From Butyricicoccus sp. OM04-18BH (GTDB lineage: Bacteria > Bacillota > Clostridia > Oscillospirales > Butyricicoccaceae): a stretch of DNA of 64,000 nt. Below are positions 32,098 through 39,908 of this stretch, piece after piece. Location: contig NZ_QULN01000003.1 in assembly GCF_003481705.1 (NCBI RefSeq), positions 1 to 64,000 on the forward strand, read 5' to 3'. How positions within the stretch are numbered: the first letter of the stretch is position 1; every line of letters starts with the position of its first letter. A program made the position numbers and the translations under genes. The notes beneath the pieces are model-generated. The model was given only the letters and a program-made list of their open reading frames with translations, ran no database searches and was not told the DNA's origin.

Positions 32098-32302
32098 TGG
32101 TTTCGTTCTGCGGGTGCAGACCAAGCAGATAATCAGATGTAACATTAAACATCTTCGACAGCTCGATGACCTTCGAAGCTGGAATATCTGTCTTTCCAGT
32201 CATCCACGATTTGAACGTGCTATAAGATACACCCAGTTTTTCCGCCAGCATAGCTTTGCTCATGCCATTGCGTGCTCTTTCGGCATCGATATTAGGATAC
32301 AT
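32090..32302 (-). CDS. Cro-like XRE-family regulator
   Basis: Seventy residues (MYPNIDAERARNGMSKAMLA) with a full XRE helix-turn-helix: EKLGVSYSTFKSWMTGKTDI and VTSDYLLGL. It is divergent from the repressor gene, first in the early (lytic) operon, and fed by the promoter at 32347-32375. The gene is too short for an extra domain, as usual for Cro. Ribosome site GGAGGTGG precedes ATG 32302. Confidence 0.85.
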   Translation of the reverse strand: MYPNIDAERARNGMSKAMLAEKLGVSYSTFKSWMTGKTDIPASKVIELSKMFNVTSDYLLGLHPQNETIA

Positions 32303-32317
32303 ATTCCCACCTCCATT

Positions 32318-32335
32318 TTACCCGATACGGGTTAA
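32318..32335. promoter_or_regulatory. Operator O1 of lysogeny switch
   Basis: Palindrome TTACCCGATACGGGTTAA, just downstream of the start point of the minus-strand early promoter. One of three sites sharing ACCC..GGGT. Confidence 0.75.
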
Positions 32336-32346
32336 TTCATGTATAC

Positions 32347-32375
32347 ACTGTACACCCATTATGGGTTAAAGTCAA
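32347..32375 (-). promoter_or_regulatory. Early (lytic) promoter of the switch
   Basis: TTGACT (32370-32375), 17-base spacer, TACAGT (32347-32352) on the minus strand. Operator O2 lies inside the spacer, so repressor binding would block polymerase. Confidence 0.7.
32352..32369. promoter_or_regulatory. Operator O2 of lysogeny switch
   Basis: ACACCCATTATGGGTTAA, the ACCC..GGGT palindrome, placed between the -35 and -10 of the early promoter. Confidence 0.75.
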
Positions 32376-32393
32376 TAGGAAAACAAAAATATT

Positions 32394-32411
32394 TTACCCA
32401 TTTTGGGTGAT
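32394..32411. promoter_or_regulatory. Operator O3 of lysogeny switch
   Basis: TTACCCATTTTGGGTGAT, palindrome with ACCC..GGGT arms, ends seven bases upstream of the repressor promoter -35. It could activate or autorepress that promoter. Confidence 0.7.
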
Positions 32412-32418
32412 TTTTTTA

Positions 32419-32447
32419 TTGACACTCTTACATACTGCATATATAAT
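32419..32447 (+). promoter_or_regulatory. Repressor promoter, perfect consensus
   Basis: TTGACA (32419-32424), exactly 17 bases, TATAAT (32442-32447). Drives the repressor at 32474 with a short leader carrying AAGGAGG. Confidence 0.88.
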
Positions 32448-32473
32448 AAGACCATAGCAAGGAGGTGTAATAA

Positions 32474-32869
32474 ATGGGAATACCAGAAAGACTTGTCGAA
32501 GTACGCGAGAAAAATGGATATACACGCAAGCGTCTTGCAGAAGAACTTGGCAAACCCTATGCCACAATTACCAAATACGAAAATGGCGAACGTGAAGCCG
32601 GTTCTAGTTATCTGATCGAAATTGCACAGAAATTTCATGTTACTATAGACTATTTACTCGGCCTTTCGAATGACCCCAACGGTTGTAGCACACAAAAAGA
32701 AAACTCCCCCACCCCAGACGAATCCGAGGTAGAGGAGATCGAAAAATGGCTCACAGATTTACTTGTTGATCGCGGTTATATCCGCAGCGGAGAGGACATC
32801 AGCAACCGCGATGCCGATTTTCTGATCCACTGGATTGGATTGTTGGACGCATGGTTCGAGAAAGAATAA
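32474..32869 (+). CDS. Phage repressor, XRE-family (CI-like)
   Basis: A 131-residue protein with an XRE helix-turn-helix at the N-terminus: VREKNGYTRKRLAEELGKPY, ATITKYENGEREAGSSYLIE, VTIDYLLGL. The C-terminal part (about 85-131) is acidic and has no LexA-type peptidase motif, so it is not RecA-cleavable and may be controlled otherwise. Divergent from the Cro-like gene and served by a consensus promoter, it is the likely lysogeny repressor. Confidence 0.85.
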   Translation: MGIPERLVEVREKNGYTRKRLAEELGKPYATITKYENGEREAGSSYLIEIAQKFHVTIDYLLGLSNDPNGCSTQKENSPTPDESEVEEIEKWLTDLLVDRGYIRSGEDISNRDADFLIHWIGLLDAWFEKE

Positions 32870-33218
32870 AAGCGCTACTTTCACTTTTTCCTTATTACGG
32901 CAGCGAGCAATGCATTGTGCGACCCGCCGTAGATTATCTGCCATACAGTTTCCTACCTTTCCTTGAGAATTTGTTCTAAAAACATGTGTTCGCCTGTATG
33001 CAACTAATAGTAATTCATTCTTTCGCATTTGTAAATTGGCAAAATGCATACGCCAATAAAGGCGTATTAACAATTTTCGAACTTTTTTGTGCTCTAAACG
33101 CATTAGCAAAATATGGTACTTCTCTCTACGCCCATATGTATCCGCAGCGAAAGCCTTGACCCACATTTTTTCTTTTCGAACTTAAACATTCCAAAAAAAT
33201 TTTTCAAAAAAATAAAAA
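32870..33218. other. Intergenic stretch between repressor and integrase
   Basis: AT-rich, about 350 bases with no gene I can support. It contains a small inverted repeat ATACGCC..GGCGTAT (33048-33067). The minus-strand open frame across it runs antisense to the repressor end and has no start signals. Confidence 0.6.
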
Positions 33219-33250
33219 TCCCGCCCACCGGAGGCAACCGGCGAGCGGGA
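33211..33250 (-). terminator. Strong intrinsic terminator, minus strand
   Basis: TCCCGC..CCGG..CCGG..GCGGGA on the minus strand followed by TTTTTATTTTTTT. It would stop transcription that runs antisense through the integrase from the tRNA side. Confidence 0.75.
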
Positions 33251-33253
33251 CAT

Positions 33254-33289
33254 GAGGTACTGACAAATTTCCACATCCATCAGTACCTC
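33254..33289. repeat. Perfect 10-bp inverted repeat before integrase
   Basis: GAGGTACTGA and TCAGTACCTC around a 16-base loop, 43 bases upstream of the integrase ATG. Could be a protein-binding site, a hairpin in the integrase leader, or an arm-type recombination site. Confidence 0.55.
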
Positions 33290-33331
33290 TATTTTACCAT
33301 ATTTTTTTACGGTAAGAAAGGGGTTATTTTT

Positions 33332-34432
33332 ATGCCAAGAAAAAAGCCTGCGCGCAAGGACAAGCGCTGGGAGTACAAGCTGACGCTCGGCCGCGATGTA
33401 CACGGCAAGCCGCTGCGCAAATCGTTTTACAGCACGGTCAGCCTGTCGGACGCAAAGCGCAAAGCCGAGGAGTACCGCGTCGCCGCCGAGGTGTCGGCAC
33501 GCACGGGTGAGGCGTTTGTGCCGTCCACCGGCAACTTTGCCGACTGGGCGCGCAAATGGCTGCGCACCTACAAGCAGCCGTTTGTTGACGTCAATACCTA
33601 CGAGCTGACCTATGTCAGTCTGGTCGAGGGTCATCTGATCCCCTATTTCGGCGCGGCTCGGCTGAGCGACATTCGTCCGGCGGACGTACAGGCGTACTTC
33701 GCCACAAAGACGGAATGCTCGGAGAGCCGTCTGAAGAAAATGCGGTCGATTTTGAATGCTCTCTTTGAGTGCGCGATCGAGAACGACCTGTGCTGGAAGA
33801 ATCCGGCGAAGCACAGCACGTTCCGCAGCACAGCGCGCAAACACGAGAAAAAGGTGCTGACCGATGAGCAGATCGAGCTTGCCAAGGCGTTCACCCGCGA
33901 CACCATGCCAGAGGTCGCGCTGCTGCTGGAAACCGGTCTGCGGCGCGGCGAGCTGCTCGGGCTGATGTGGTCGGACTTTGACGAGCGGGAGCAGACGCTC
34001 AGCGTGCGCCGGTCGATGGCACTCAAGCACGGCGTTGTGACCGCCAATCCGCCCAAGTGGGACAGCTACCGCACGCTGCCGCTGAGCCGCGAGGCTGTGC
34101 AGCTAATCCACGCGCTGCCGCACGACAGTCTGTACCTGTTCCCCAATGCGAACGGCGAGCCGCACAGCCCGAACAGCTGGTCCCAGAAGCTCGGCAGGTG
34201 TATGTGCCGCCTGAATGAGGAACACCCCGAAGTGCCGATCCTGACCGCGCACGAGCTGCGCCACACCTACGGTACTTACCTGCGCCGGCATGGAGCCGAC
34301 ATCTACACCATTCAGAAGCTGCTCGGACATAAGGATATCAACGTCACCGCCGAGATCTACGTCCACAACGAACTCGGCACCCTGCGCGAAGCGGTTACCG
34401 CGCTGGAGAACCGCGCTGCTGCTGCCAAATAG
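33332..34432 (+). CDS. Tyrosine recombinase (phage integrase)
   Basis: A 366-residue integrase from ATG 33332 (AGAAAGGGG before it; the frame is open to 33113 but upstream is non-coding). Arm-binding N-terminus about 1-60 (WEYKLTLGRDVHGKPLRKSF, AP2-like), core-binding SAM-like domain 68-160, catalytic domain with R204, K242, H307-x-x-R310, H333 and nucleophile Y343. All catalytic residues are present. It sits next to tRNA-Leu on the right edge of the prophage, as an integrase should. Confidence 0.93.
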   Translation: MPRKKPARKDKRWEYKLTLGRDVHGKPLRKSFYSTVSLSDAKRKAEEYRVAAEVSARTGEAFVPSTGNFADWARKWLRTYKQPFVDVNTYELTYVSLVEGHLIPYFGAARLSDIRPADVQAYFATKTECSESRLKKMRSILNALFECAIENDLCWKNPAKHSTFRSTARKHEKKVLTDEQIELAKAFTRDTMPEVALLLETGLRRGELLGLMWSDFDEREQTLSVRRSMALKHGVVTANPPKWDSYRTLPLSREAVQLIHALPHDSLYLFPNANGEPHSPNSWSQKLGRCMCRLNEEHPEVPILTAHELRHTYGTYLRRHGADIYTIQKLLGHKDINVTAEIYVHNELGTLREAVTALENRAAAAK

Positions 34433-34438
34433 CAGAAC

Positions 34439-34490
34439 GCCCCTCCGAAAAACCGGTTTCGATACCGGCTCCCGGAGGGGCTGTCTTTTT
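34439..34490 (+). terminator. Integrase terminator
   Basis: GCCCCTCCG / CGGAGGGGC arms with an inner CCGGT/ACCGG stem, followed by TGTCTTTTT. Directly after the integrase stop. Confidence 0.85.
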
Positions 34491-34752
34491 ATTCGGTTGG
34501 CCGCGGCGTATCGCCGTCAAAAACCACATGGGCAAAGCGGAAACGCTGCGTAACATCAGGGTACTTCTCGTGATCCACTTCGGAAGCGAACATATCATAT
34601 GGCCGCGCATAAATTTTGAAGTCGCCGTAGAGTGCCTGGTAGATTACCAGCGGTTCGCCGGTTTCCGTGTGCGTGGCGATGGCGAGGACCTGATACAGTT
34701 TGTTCTTGAAGTGCAGGTATTTCTCACCGACCAGAATTTTTCTTGAGCTCAT
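34489..34752 (-). CDS. DUF1653 family protein
   Basis: An 87-residue protein matching DUF1653: [20 protein letters not shown] then [20 protein letters not shown] and FASEVDH. ATG 34752 has GAGGGGG (a TTG at 34755 is less likely). It lies between integrase and tRNA on the opposite strand, so it is probably prophage cargo next to the attachment site, though a host origin is possible. Biochemical function of the family is unknown to me. Confidence 0.75.
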   Translation of the reverse strand: MSSRKILVGEKYLHFKNKLYQVLAIATHTETGEPLVIYQALYGDFKIYARPYDMFASEVDHEKYPDVTQRFRFAHVVFDGDTPRPTE

Positions 34753-34818
34753 CAATATCCCCCTCTCTTTTGCAAATATTATAGCATATCAGCAAGGGAA
34801 TAACCAGCAGAGAACCCG

Positions 34819-34855
34819 GTCGTAAAAAGTACCTTTTGTCGTCAAAATGTCGTCA
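34819..34855. other. Tandem TGTCGTCA repeats, candidate integrase arm sites at the prophage edge
   Basis: TGTCGTCA at 34837-34844 and 34848-34855, spaced exactly 11 bases start to start, plus a partial GTCGTA at 34819. They lie about 65 bases from the tRNA-Leu 3' end. Spacing by one helical turn suits direct-repeat arm binding by an integrase. Confidence 0.5.
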
Positions 34856-34880
34856 GTTAAAAACTGGAACAACGAAGATA

Positions 34881-34914
34881 AAGAAAAAGTGCTGAAATTC
34901 AACGATTTCAGCAC
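34881..34914 (-). terminator. Terminator of the tRNA-Leu transcript
   Basis: Minus-strand GTGCTGAAAT / ATTTCAGCAC arms (10 bp) with six-base loop, then TTTTTCTTT. Seven bases after the CCA end. Confidence 0.85.
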
Positions 34915-34920
34915 AATTCT

Positions 34921-35006
34921 TGGTGCGGATGGGGGGACTTGAACCCCCACGTCCTTGCGAACACTAGCACCTGAAGCTAGCGCGTCTGCCATTCCGCCAC
35001 ATCCGC
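34921..35006 (-). tRNA. tRNA-Leu (CAG), probable prophage attachment gene
   Basis: An 86-base gene with acceptor stem GCGGATG..CATCCGC, encoded CCA, a long variable arm as in leucine tRNAs, and an anticodon stem CTAGC/GCTAG around TTCAGGT, giving anticodon CAG. Its 3' end faces the prophage, and integrase-class tyrosine recombinases commonly target tRNA 3' ends, so it is the likely attB. The other attachment copy lies outside the window. Confidence 0.92.
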
Positions 35007-35037
35007 ATGTGGTATTTACTTCTGCACTGAAAGGAAA

Positions 35038-35122
35038 TGGTGCGAGTGACGGGACTTGAACCCGTACGTCGTTCGACACACGCCCCTCAAACGTGCCTGT
35101 CTACCAGTTCCAGCACACTCGC
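35038..35122 (-). tRNA. tRNA-Leu (GAG)
   Basis: An 85-base gene starting GCGAGTG and ending CACTCGC plus CCA, with long variable arm and loop TTGAGGG giving anticodon GAG. It is 31 bases upstream of the second tRNA-Leu and shares its promoter. Confidence 0.92.
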
Positions 35123-35167
35123 ATTTCCAATTGTCAGCGAGTCGCCTCGCTCTCAGCGACAAGAATT

Positions 35168-35196
35168 ATTATATCAGCGTCTTCCGCATTTGTCAA
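35168..35196 (-). promoter_or_regulatory. Perfect consensus promoter for the two tRNA-Leu genes
   Basis: TTGACA (35191-35196), 17 bases, TATAAT (35168-35173) on the minus strand, about 45 bases before the first tRNA. Confidence 0.92.
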
Positions 35197-35238
35197 CACA
35201 ATATTCCGATTTTCTCAAAAAATTTTTGAGACAGGTTC

Positions 35239-35268
35239 ACGGGCAGAGTTTTCACCTTCCCTGCCCGT
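35239..35268 (-). terminator. Hairpin downstream of spo0A
   Basis: ACGGGCAG / CTGCCCGT arms on the minus strand just after the spo0A stop. No clean T-run follows immediately, but an AAAAAATTTTT tract lies beyond. Confidence 0.45.
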
Positions 35269-35283
35269 ATCCCCTGCCGCGAT

Positions 35284-36051
35284 TTACGCCCCAAACCGCA
35301 TCTGAAGCCGCAGCCGGTCGGCAATCATCGAGATAAACTCACTGTTTGTCGGTTTGCCCTTGACGCCCGAGACCGTGTAGCCGAAATAGCTTTGCAGGGT
35401 TTCGAGGTCGCCGCGGTCCCACGCCACCTCGATCGCGTGGCGGATGGCGCGCTCAACGCGCGACGAGGTCGTATGGAATTTCTTTGCGATCGACGGGTAC
35501 AATACCTTGGTGATCGCGCTGACCGACTCGATATCCTCGACCGCCATCATGATCGCCTCCCGCAGATACTGATACCCCTTGATATGTGCCGGGACGCCGA
35601 CCTGATGGATCACCTCGGTCACGCGCACCTCCAGTGCGACCGCATTCTCCTCGCGCGCCATGCGTTTTCTGCCCGAGCGCCACAGCCGAATGCGCTCACA
35701 GACCTTTTCCGCCGCGATTGGCTTGCGCAGGAACACATCCACGCCCAGGCTCGCGCACTCTGCGCAGACCTGCGTACTGCTGAATGCCGAAAGCACAAAC
35801 ACCGCCGGCATGTTCCCTGCCGCGCGCAGCTGTTCGAGCAGCAGCACGCCGTCCATTCCGGGCAGGGACAGCTCCGTGATGAGCAGATCGGGCCGCAACT
35901 CCCCGACTGCGGTGAGCGCCTTCTCGCCGCTCTCCGCAATACCTACCAGCTCCATATCCTCTGCGTCCTCGCACAGCGCCGCCATCTCCGCGCAGAAATC
36001 TCCATCGCTGTCCGCCAGAAGAATACGAATTTTTCCAACCATGTTATCCAT
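35284..36051 (-). CDS. spo0A: Sporulation master regulator Spo0A, variant receiver (Asp to Glu)
   Basis: About 255 residues from ATG 36051 (GTG 36069 and ATG 36042 are alternatives). The receiver (1-125) keeps Lys110 and a Ser in place of the switch Thr, but the phospho-acceptor is Glu60 ([13 protein letters not shown], where Spo0A has Asp), and the acidic pair reads D14-S15 instead of DD. The DNA-binding domain (about 145-250) is fully conserved ([47 protein letters not shown]). It lies next to spoIVB, the normal setting. Phosphorelay control may be lost or mimicked; see findings. Confidence 0.92.
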   Translation of the reverse strand: MDNMVGKIRILLADSDGDFCAEMAALCEDAEDMELVGIAESGEKALTAVGELRPDLLITELSLPGMDGVLLLEQLRAAGNMPAVFVLSAFSSTQVCAECASLGVDVFLRKPIAAEKVCERIRLWRSGRKRMAREENAVALEVRVTEVIHQVGVPAHIKGYQYLREAIMMAVEDIESVSAITKVLYPSIAKKFHTTSSRVERAIRHAIEVAWDRGDLETLQSYFGYTVSGVKGKPTNSEFISMIADRLRLQMRFGA

Positions 36052-36339
36052 GTTATCAACCACTTTCACACAGAATATTTTTAGACAATACCGTTTTGCC
36101 TTTATTTTTCTATGTTCAAGATTTTACCATACTCTCTGACGTTATTCAATTCATTTCAGCAACTTTTTTCGTGTTTTCGTTGACTTTTTTCTGCGTATTC
36201 TCGCAATATCCGTCGTTTTCACCCTCTTTTCGTGCAATCAGGGTTTTCCTTCCATTTCCCGTTTCATGCCGGGGCAAGCAAAACTTCACATGTGTTTTCG
36301 CCCGCCCGCCGCGGCAAGCTAACAGCGGAGGTGACAGCA
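36052..36339. other. Intergenic region between spo0A and spoIVB
   Basis: AT-rich, divergent region of about 290 bases holding the promoters of both genes. No gene and no clear sigma-70 consensus is visible by eye; sigma-F/G or sigma-H elements could be present but were not assigned. Confidence 0.5.
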
Positions 36340-37353
36340 GTGGGGCATTCAAAAATCAAACGGCTGGCGGTATTTCTGGCACTCGTTTTCCTGTTCCCTG
36401 TACAGGCGGCGGCCGTGCGCGAGGTCGTCCCGATCGGGCACACGGCCGGCATCCGCATGAAAAGCGAGGGCGTGCTCGTGGTGCGGCTCGATACGGTGAA
36501 GACAGCGGACGGCGAACGCTGCCCGGCGCGCGACGCCGGTGTGCGCGAGGGCGACATCATCGTTTCCGCGGGCGGCAAAGAGGTCTCATCGAATGCCGAG
36601 CTTCAGACCGCGCTCAAGGCGACGCAGGGCGGCGCGGTCGAGCTCAGCATCAAGCGGGGTGATGAAACGCATTCCGTGCAGGTCACGGCCTGCACGGACC
36701 AGACAGGGGTATACCGTCTCGGCATTCTCGCACGCGACAGCATGGCCGGCATCGGCACGCTGACGTTCGCAGATCCGCAGACCGGCGTGTTCGGCTCGCT
36801 CGGCCACGGCATCTGCGACGCAGAAACCGGCGTCCTTCTTCCGCTCAGCGAGGGCGATCTGATCTATTCGACGGTCGAGACTGTGACACGCGGAAAATCC
36901 GGCGCTCCAGGTGCGCTTCAGGGCGACTTTTCCGACGCGCGTCCCATCGGCACGGTAACAAAAAACACGGTGCACGGCATTTTCGGTACGCTCTCCGACC
37001 TCTCGCTTCTGAGCGGACAGGGCGCTCTTCCTGTGGCGGCGCGCGATGAAATCCAGACCGGCGACGCAGAAATCATCGCGAACATCGACGGCGACAAGGT
37101 ACAGCGTTATTCTGTGCAGATCGTGCGGCTCTATCCCGAAAATGACGAATACGGCCGCGGCATGATGCTGCGCGTGACCGACGAGACGCTGCTCGCGCAG
37201 ACCGGCGGCATACTTCAAGGTATGTCCGGCTCGCCTGTCGTTCAAAACGGCAGGCTGATCGGCGCGGTGACGCACGTTCTGGTGGATGACCCGGCAAGCG
37301 GCTACGCGATCTGCATCGATGATATGCTCGAGGAGGCCGAAAGCGTCGCTTGA
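36340..37353 (+). CDS. spoIVB: SpoIVB serine peptidase (sigma-K checkpoint)
   Basis: A 337-residue protein from GTG 36340, eight bases after GGAGG (the frame opens at 36232). An N-terminal signal anchor (KRLAVFLALVFLFPVQAAA), a PDZ domain about 42-118 (VREGDIIVSAGGKEV), then the S55 peptidase with H156 (GSLGHGI), D133 (ARDSMAGIGT) and the nucleophile block GMSGSPVV at 294-301. SpoIVB cleaves SpoIVFA in the intermembrane space to activate pro-sigma-K processing. The usual order is spoIVB-spo0A in tandem; here the two genes are divergent. Confidence 0.9.
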   Translation: MGHSKIKRLAVFLALVFLFPVQAAAVREVVPIGHTAGIRMKSEGVLVVRLDTVKTADGERCPARDAGVREGDIIVSAGGKEVSSNAELQTALKATQGGAVELSIKRGDETHSVQVTACTDQTGVYRLGILARDSMAGIGTLTFADPQTGVFGSLGHGICDAETGVLLPLSEGDLIYSTVETVTRGKSGAPGALQGDFSDARPIGTVTKNTVHGIFGTLSDLSLLSGQGALPVAARDEIQTGDAEIIANIDGDKVQRYSVQIVRLYPENDEYGRGMMLRVTDETLLAQTGGILQGMSGSPVVQNGRLIGAVTHVLVDDPASGYAICIDDMLEEAESVA

Positions 37354-37492
37354 CCTTCGGTGATCCCGGCAGTCTGCGTACTGACGATGCAGAACACAGG
37401 GATACCGGAAGTCCCTCTCCCGCCGAATGCAACGGATGCTATTTCGTGCGTCAGCGCCGGCATCGCGGCAATGAACATTAACCACAAATTGA

Positions 37493-37522
37493 AAAAGCGG
37501 CAGGCTCCCGCCTGCCGCTTTT
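37493..37522. terminator. Bidirectional terminator between spoIVB and radC
   Basis: AAAAGCGGCAGGC / GCCTGCCGCTTTT, 13-bp stem with TCCC loop, A- and T-runs on both sides, between convergent genes. Confidence 0.9.
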
Positions 37523-37542
37523 CGAAAGGATATTCTAAAAAA

Positions 37543-38289
37543 TCAGCCCCGGTGACCGCGCATCATGAGCTGGAGCTCACCGCCGCGCGCCATCGAGTAG
37601 TAGCTGTCCTGTGCAACGATGCAGTGGTCGACCAGCGCGATGTCGAGCGGAGCAAGCCGCGCGACAAGCATCTGTGTCGCGGCAATATCCTCGCGCGAAG
37701 GACGAGCCTCACCATTCGGATGGTTATGCGCGAGCACAACCCCGGCAGCGTTGCACATAACGGCGCTGCGCGGGATGGCTACCGGATCGAGAAGCACCTT
37801 GGAGGTGCTGCCGCGGCTTTGATCGTCGCAGCGGATCAGCCGGCAGCTACTGTCGACGTAGGCAACGCAGAGCGATTCCGTATGCAGCGCGGCAAAGCGC
37901 GGAACGAAGAACGCTCCGATCTTATCCGGGTTGTTCAGCCAGACCACGCTGTTCCGTGCCCGGATGCGGTCGGCCTGATAGCGGCGCATGCTTGCGCTGA
38001 TGAGCGACAGATATTCGGCCGTGCGCGGACCGACACCCTCCACCTCGCACAGCTGCTCGGCCGTCGCCTCAAGGACGGCATGGAGCGAGCCGAAATGCTG
38101 CATCAGAGCATGGGCAACCGGGTTGGTGTCCCCCTGCCGGATGGTATAATACAGCAGAACCTCCAGCAGCTCATGGTCTGCGAACGCATCGACACCGAGC
38201 CTGCCGAATTTATCAAGCATGCGCCGGCGATGCCCCTGATGTGGATTTCCTTCCACGGGTATCGCCTCCCTTGCCGTGGGTCTGTCCAT
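37543..38289 (-). CDS. radC: RadC-like JAB-domain protein
   Basis: A 248-residue protein with an N-terminal helix-hairpin-helix (LCEVEGVGPRTAEYLSLISA) and the C-terminal JAB/MPN metalloprotease-like domain bearing HNHPNGEARPSREDI (H-x-H...S..D metal site). Although named for DNA repair, RadC's actual role is unsettled. It is convergent with spoIVB and has a terminator between. ATG 38289 is plausible but no strong ribosome site is obvious. Confidence 0.9.
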   Translation of the reverse strand: MDRPTAREAIPVEGNPHQGHRRRMLDKFGRLGVDAFADHELLEVLLYYTIRQGDTNPVAHALMQHFGSLHAVLEATAEQLCEVEGVGPRTAEYLSLISASMRRYQADRIRARNSVVWLNNPDKIGAFFVPRFAALHTESLCVAYVDSSCRLIRCDDQSRGSTSKVLLDPVAIPRSAVMCNAAGVVLAHNHPNGEARPSREDIAATQMLVARLAPLDIALVDHCIVAQDSYYSMARGGELQLMMRGHRG

Positions 38290-38465
38290 GTATGAAAAAT
38301 ACAGAAAAAATACATATTTCTACTTCTACTATACATTTTGCAGGACATATAGTCAAACGCATTTATTCACAGCATGTGCAGAAAATTCCGCTTGGTTTTT
38401 AGGCAGATTCACCAAAATGACAGTCTGGCGAGTCTTAACACGCCCAGCGTCCCGACAAAAGTCTC

Positions 38466-39383
38466 TTACCGTGAGCTGCTAACTGCATTTTCGTTGCTTT
38501 CGCCACGATTTTGCGCATCAATCAGAATTTCGGTCATCCCGTCATTGCTTGAAACAACATATACCGGCTGAATGTATTCGTCACCCACATCAGCATAGAA
38601 TCCGAGCTCCGCCTGTTCCATTTTCCTGTTTTGCGGCGATTCGTCTCTGGTACACAAAAAGTCCTGGGCAAGAAATCTATTTTTTATCGTCCGAAGGTCT
38701 GACAGCTGAACCTGTGCGATCTTCTCATATTCGCCCGCCAACTTTTCCACTCCAACAATTTTCCCTTCAGCTCCAACTGCAATACAAATACGAAATACGC
38801 CATAAACAGGCCGATTTTCCACCGTCGGATAATAGAAAACATTCCATCGAACAACAGATGAAGGCTTATTTCTTTCCTCTCCGCTCATATCAGCGATGGC
38901 AGTGGGATTTCCCAGTGTTTCGACCGGATACAAATTCGATATAAAATCATTGGCAATTTGGATGGCTTTCTGTTTTTCCGGCACATTTTCTCCCGTATCA
39001 TATGCCAGATCGGTTTGATATATCCAGCGTCCGCTTTCCGTATCATATCCCAACACCGCGGTGGAGGATGCCGGCATTGGGTCTGACAGCGTTCCAAATT
39101 TCGCATTCTCATCTAAACCGAGTGCCTTTCTGATATTTTTCTGATCCTGCGCTGAATCCACCTTTTTCAGTTTGTAAACCGCGCAGGCTGTTTCGGGCGG
39201 AAATTTCACATGATCCAGATTGCAGTTGTTTACAATATCAGACTGATTTACATACCCAGAAAATTCAAGCTCTGGGATTTTACCTATTGACATCCGGCAA
39301 AAATGCAGCAACACAAAAATAAAAATCGATGCTCCTACCAGCGCTGCAATTCCAATTTTACGGCTGTATAACTGTTTTTTCAT
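38466..39383 (-). CDS. Membrane-anchored extracytoplasmic protein, unknown
   Basis: About 305 residues from ATG 39383 (AGGGGTGA before it). One N-terminal transmembrane anchor (IGIAALVGASIFIFVLLHF) and a soluble extracellular body with YDTESGRWIYQTDLAYDTG, NDFISNLYPVETLGNPTA, and a final GMTEILIDAQNR strand resembling PepSY/YycI-type folds. It is AT-richer than its neighbours. Likely a cell-surface or regulatory protein; no family can be fixed. Confidence 0.6.
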   Translation of the reverse strand: MKKQLYSRKIGIAALVGASIFIFVLLHFCRMSIGKIPELEFSGYVNQSDIVNNCNLDHVKFPPETACAVYKLKKVDSAQDQKNIRKALGLDENAKFGTLSDPMPASSTAVLGYDTESGRWIYQTDLAYDTGENVPEKQKAIQIANDFISNLYPVETLGNPTAIADMSGEERNKPSSVVRWNVFYYPTVENRPVYGVFRICIAVGAEGKIVGVEKLAGEYEKIAQVQLSDLRTIKNRFLAQDFLCTRDESPQNRKMEQAELGFYADVGDEYIQPVYVVSSNDGMTEILIDAQNRGESNENAVSSSR

Positions 39384-39394
39384 TCCTATCACCC

Positions 39395-39718
39395 CTAATT
39401 TGAAATTATTACAGAAAGTAAGCCCTCATTATTATAAATTGTCAATGTACTCCAAGGCGATTCGACTACCGATTCCCTGCCGCCGCGCTTGCCCATATAG
39501 CGGCTGTCTCTCCACTCGATCTGGTCGAAATCATTTCTGCTGACGTATTGCCCTGTCGTGTCGATCAGACCATACTTGCCGTTTCCGGTCGCGCCCTTGC
39601 CACCGCCGTTTCGAGCAGCGCGTCCCGGTCCGCCGTATCGACCGCCCCTGCGCCCGCCGCCATACTGCCTGCGGCCACCGCCGCCGCGATCAGATAACGC
39701 CATCATTTCATAAAGCAT
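39395..39718 (-). CDS. Gly/Arg-rich (RGG-like) protein with a WG-type repeat
   Basis: About 107 residues. It begins MLYEMMALSDRGGGGRRQYG, a Gly/Arg-rich tract (RRGGRYGGPGRAARNGGGKG) is followed by GKYGLIDTTGQYVSRNDFDQ, one WG-repeat-like unit, and a C-terminal TLTIYNNEGLLSVIISN. Start is uncertain: GGAGGG abuts ATG 39718, and ATG 39706/39703 or 39733 are alternatives. An RGG-like composition is unusual for bacteria and may bind RNA. It lies just downstream of no obvious partner; the membrane-protein gene follows 12 bases later, likely co-transcribed. Confidence 0.55.
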   Translation of the reverse strand: MLYEMMALSDRGGGGRRQYGGGRRGGRYGGPGRAARNGGGKGATGNGKYGLIDTTGQYVSRNDFDQIEWRDSRYMGKRGGRESVVESPWSTLTIYNNEGLLSVIISN

Positions 39719-39908
39719 CCCTCCTGCTTTCATGTTATCCGGCAAAATTATGATATCGCTATTATAACATAAGCATTCAACGAACAAAACACTTTGTAGA
39801 AAACCCATTTCAAGTGTAGCTCTATCGTCCCTCCATTTTTGATCCGGTCATGTGCACATTGACCGGGCGTGCGCGTTGTAGTAAAATATGGTGTATGAGG
39901 TGATTCCC

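Noticed and set aside
32759..33166. Minus-strand 135-residue frame across the repressor-integrase gap
   Set aside because: Overlaps the repressor end antisense, has no ribosome site, and the region is AT-rich intergenic with hairpins.
33113..33331. Upstream extension of integrase
   Set aside because: The region encodes Phe/Lys-rich noise and contains a terminator and inverted repeat; ATG 33332 has a proper ribosome site.
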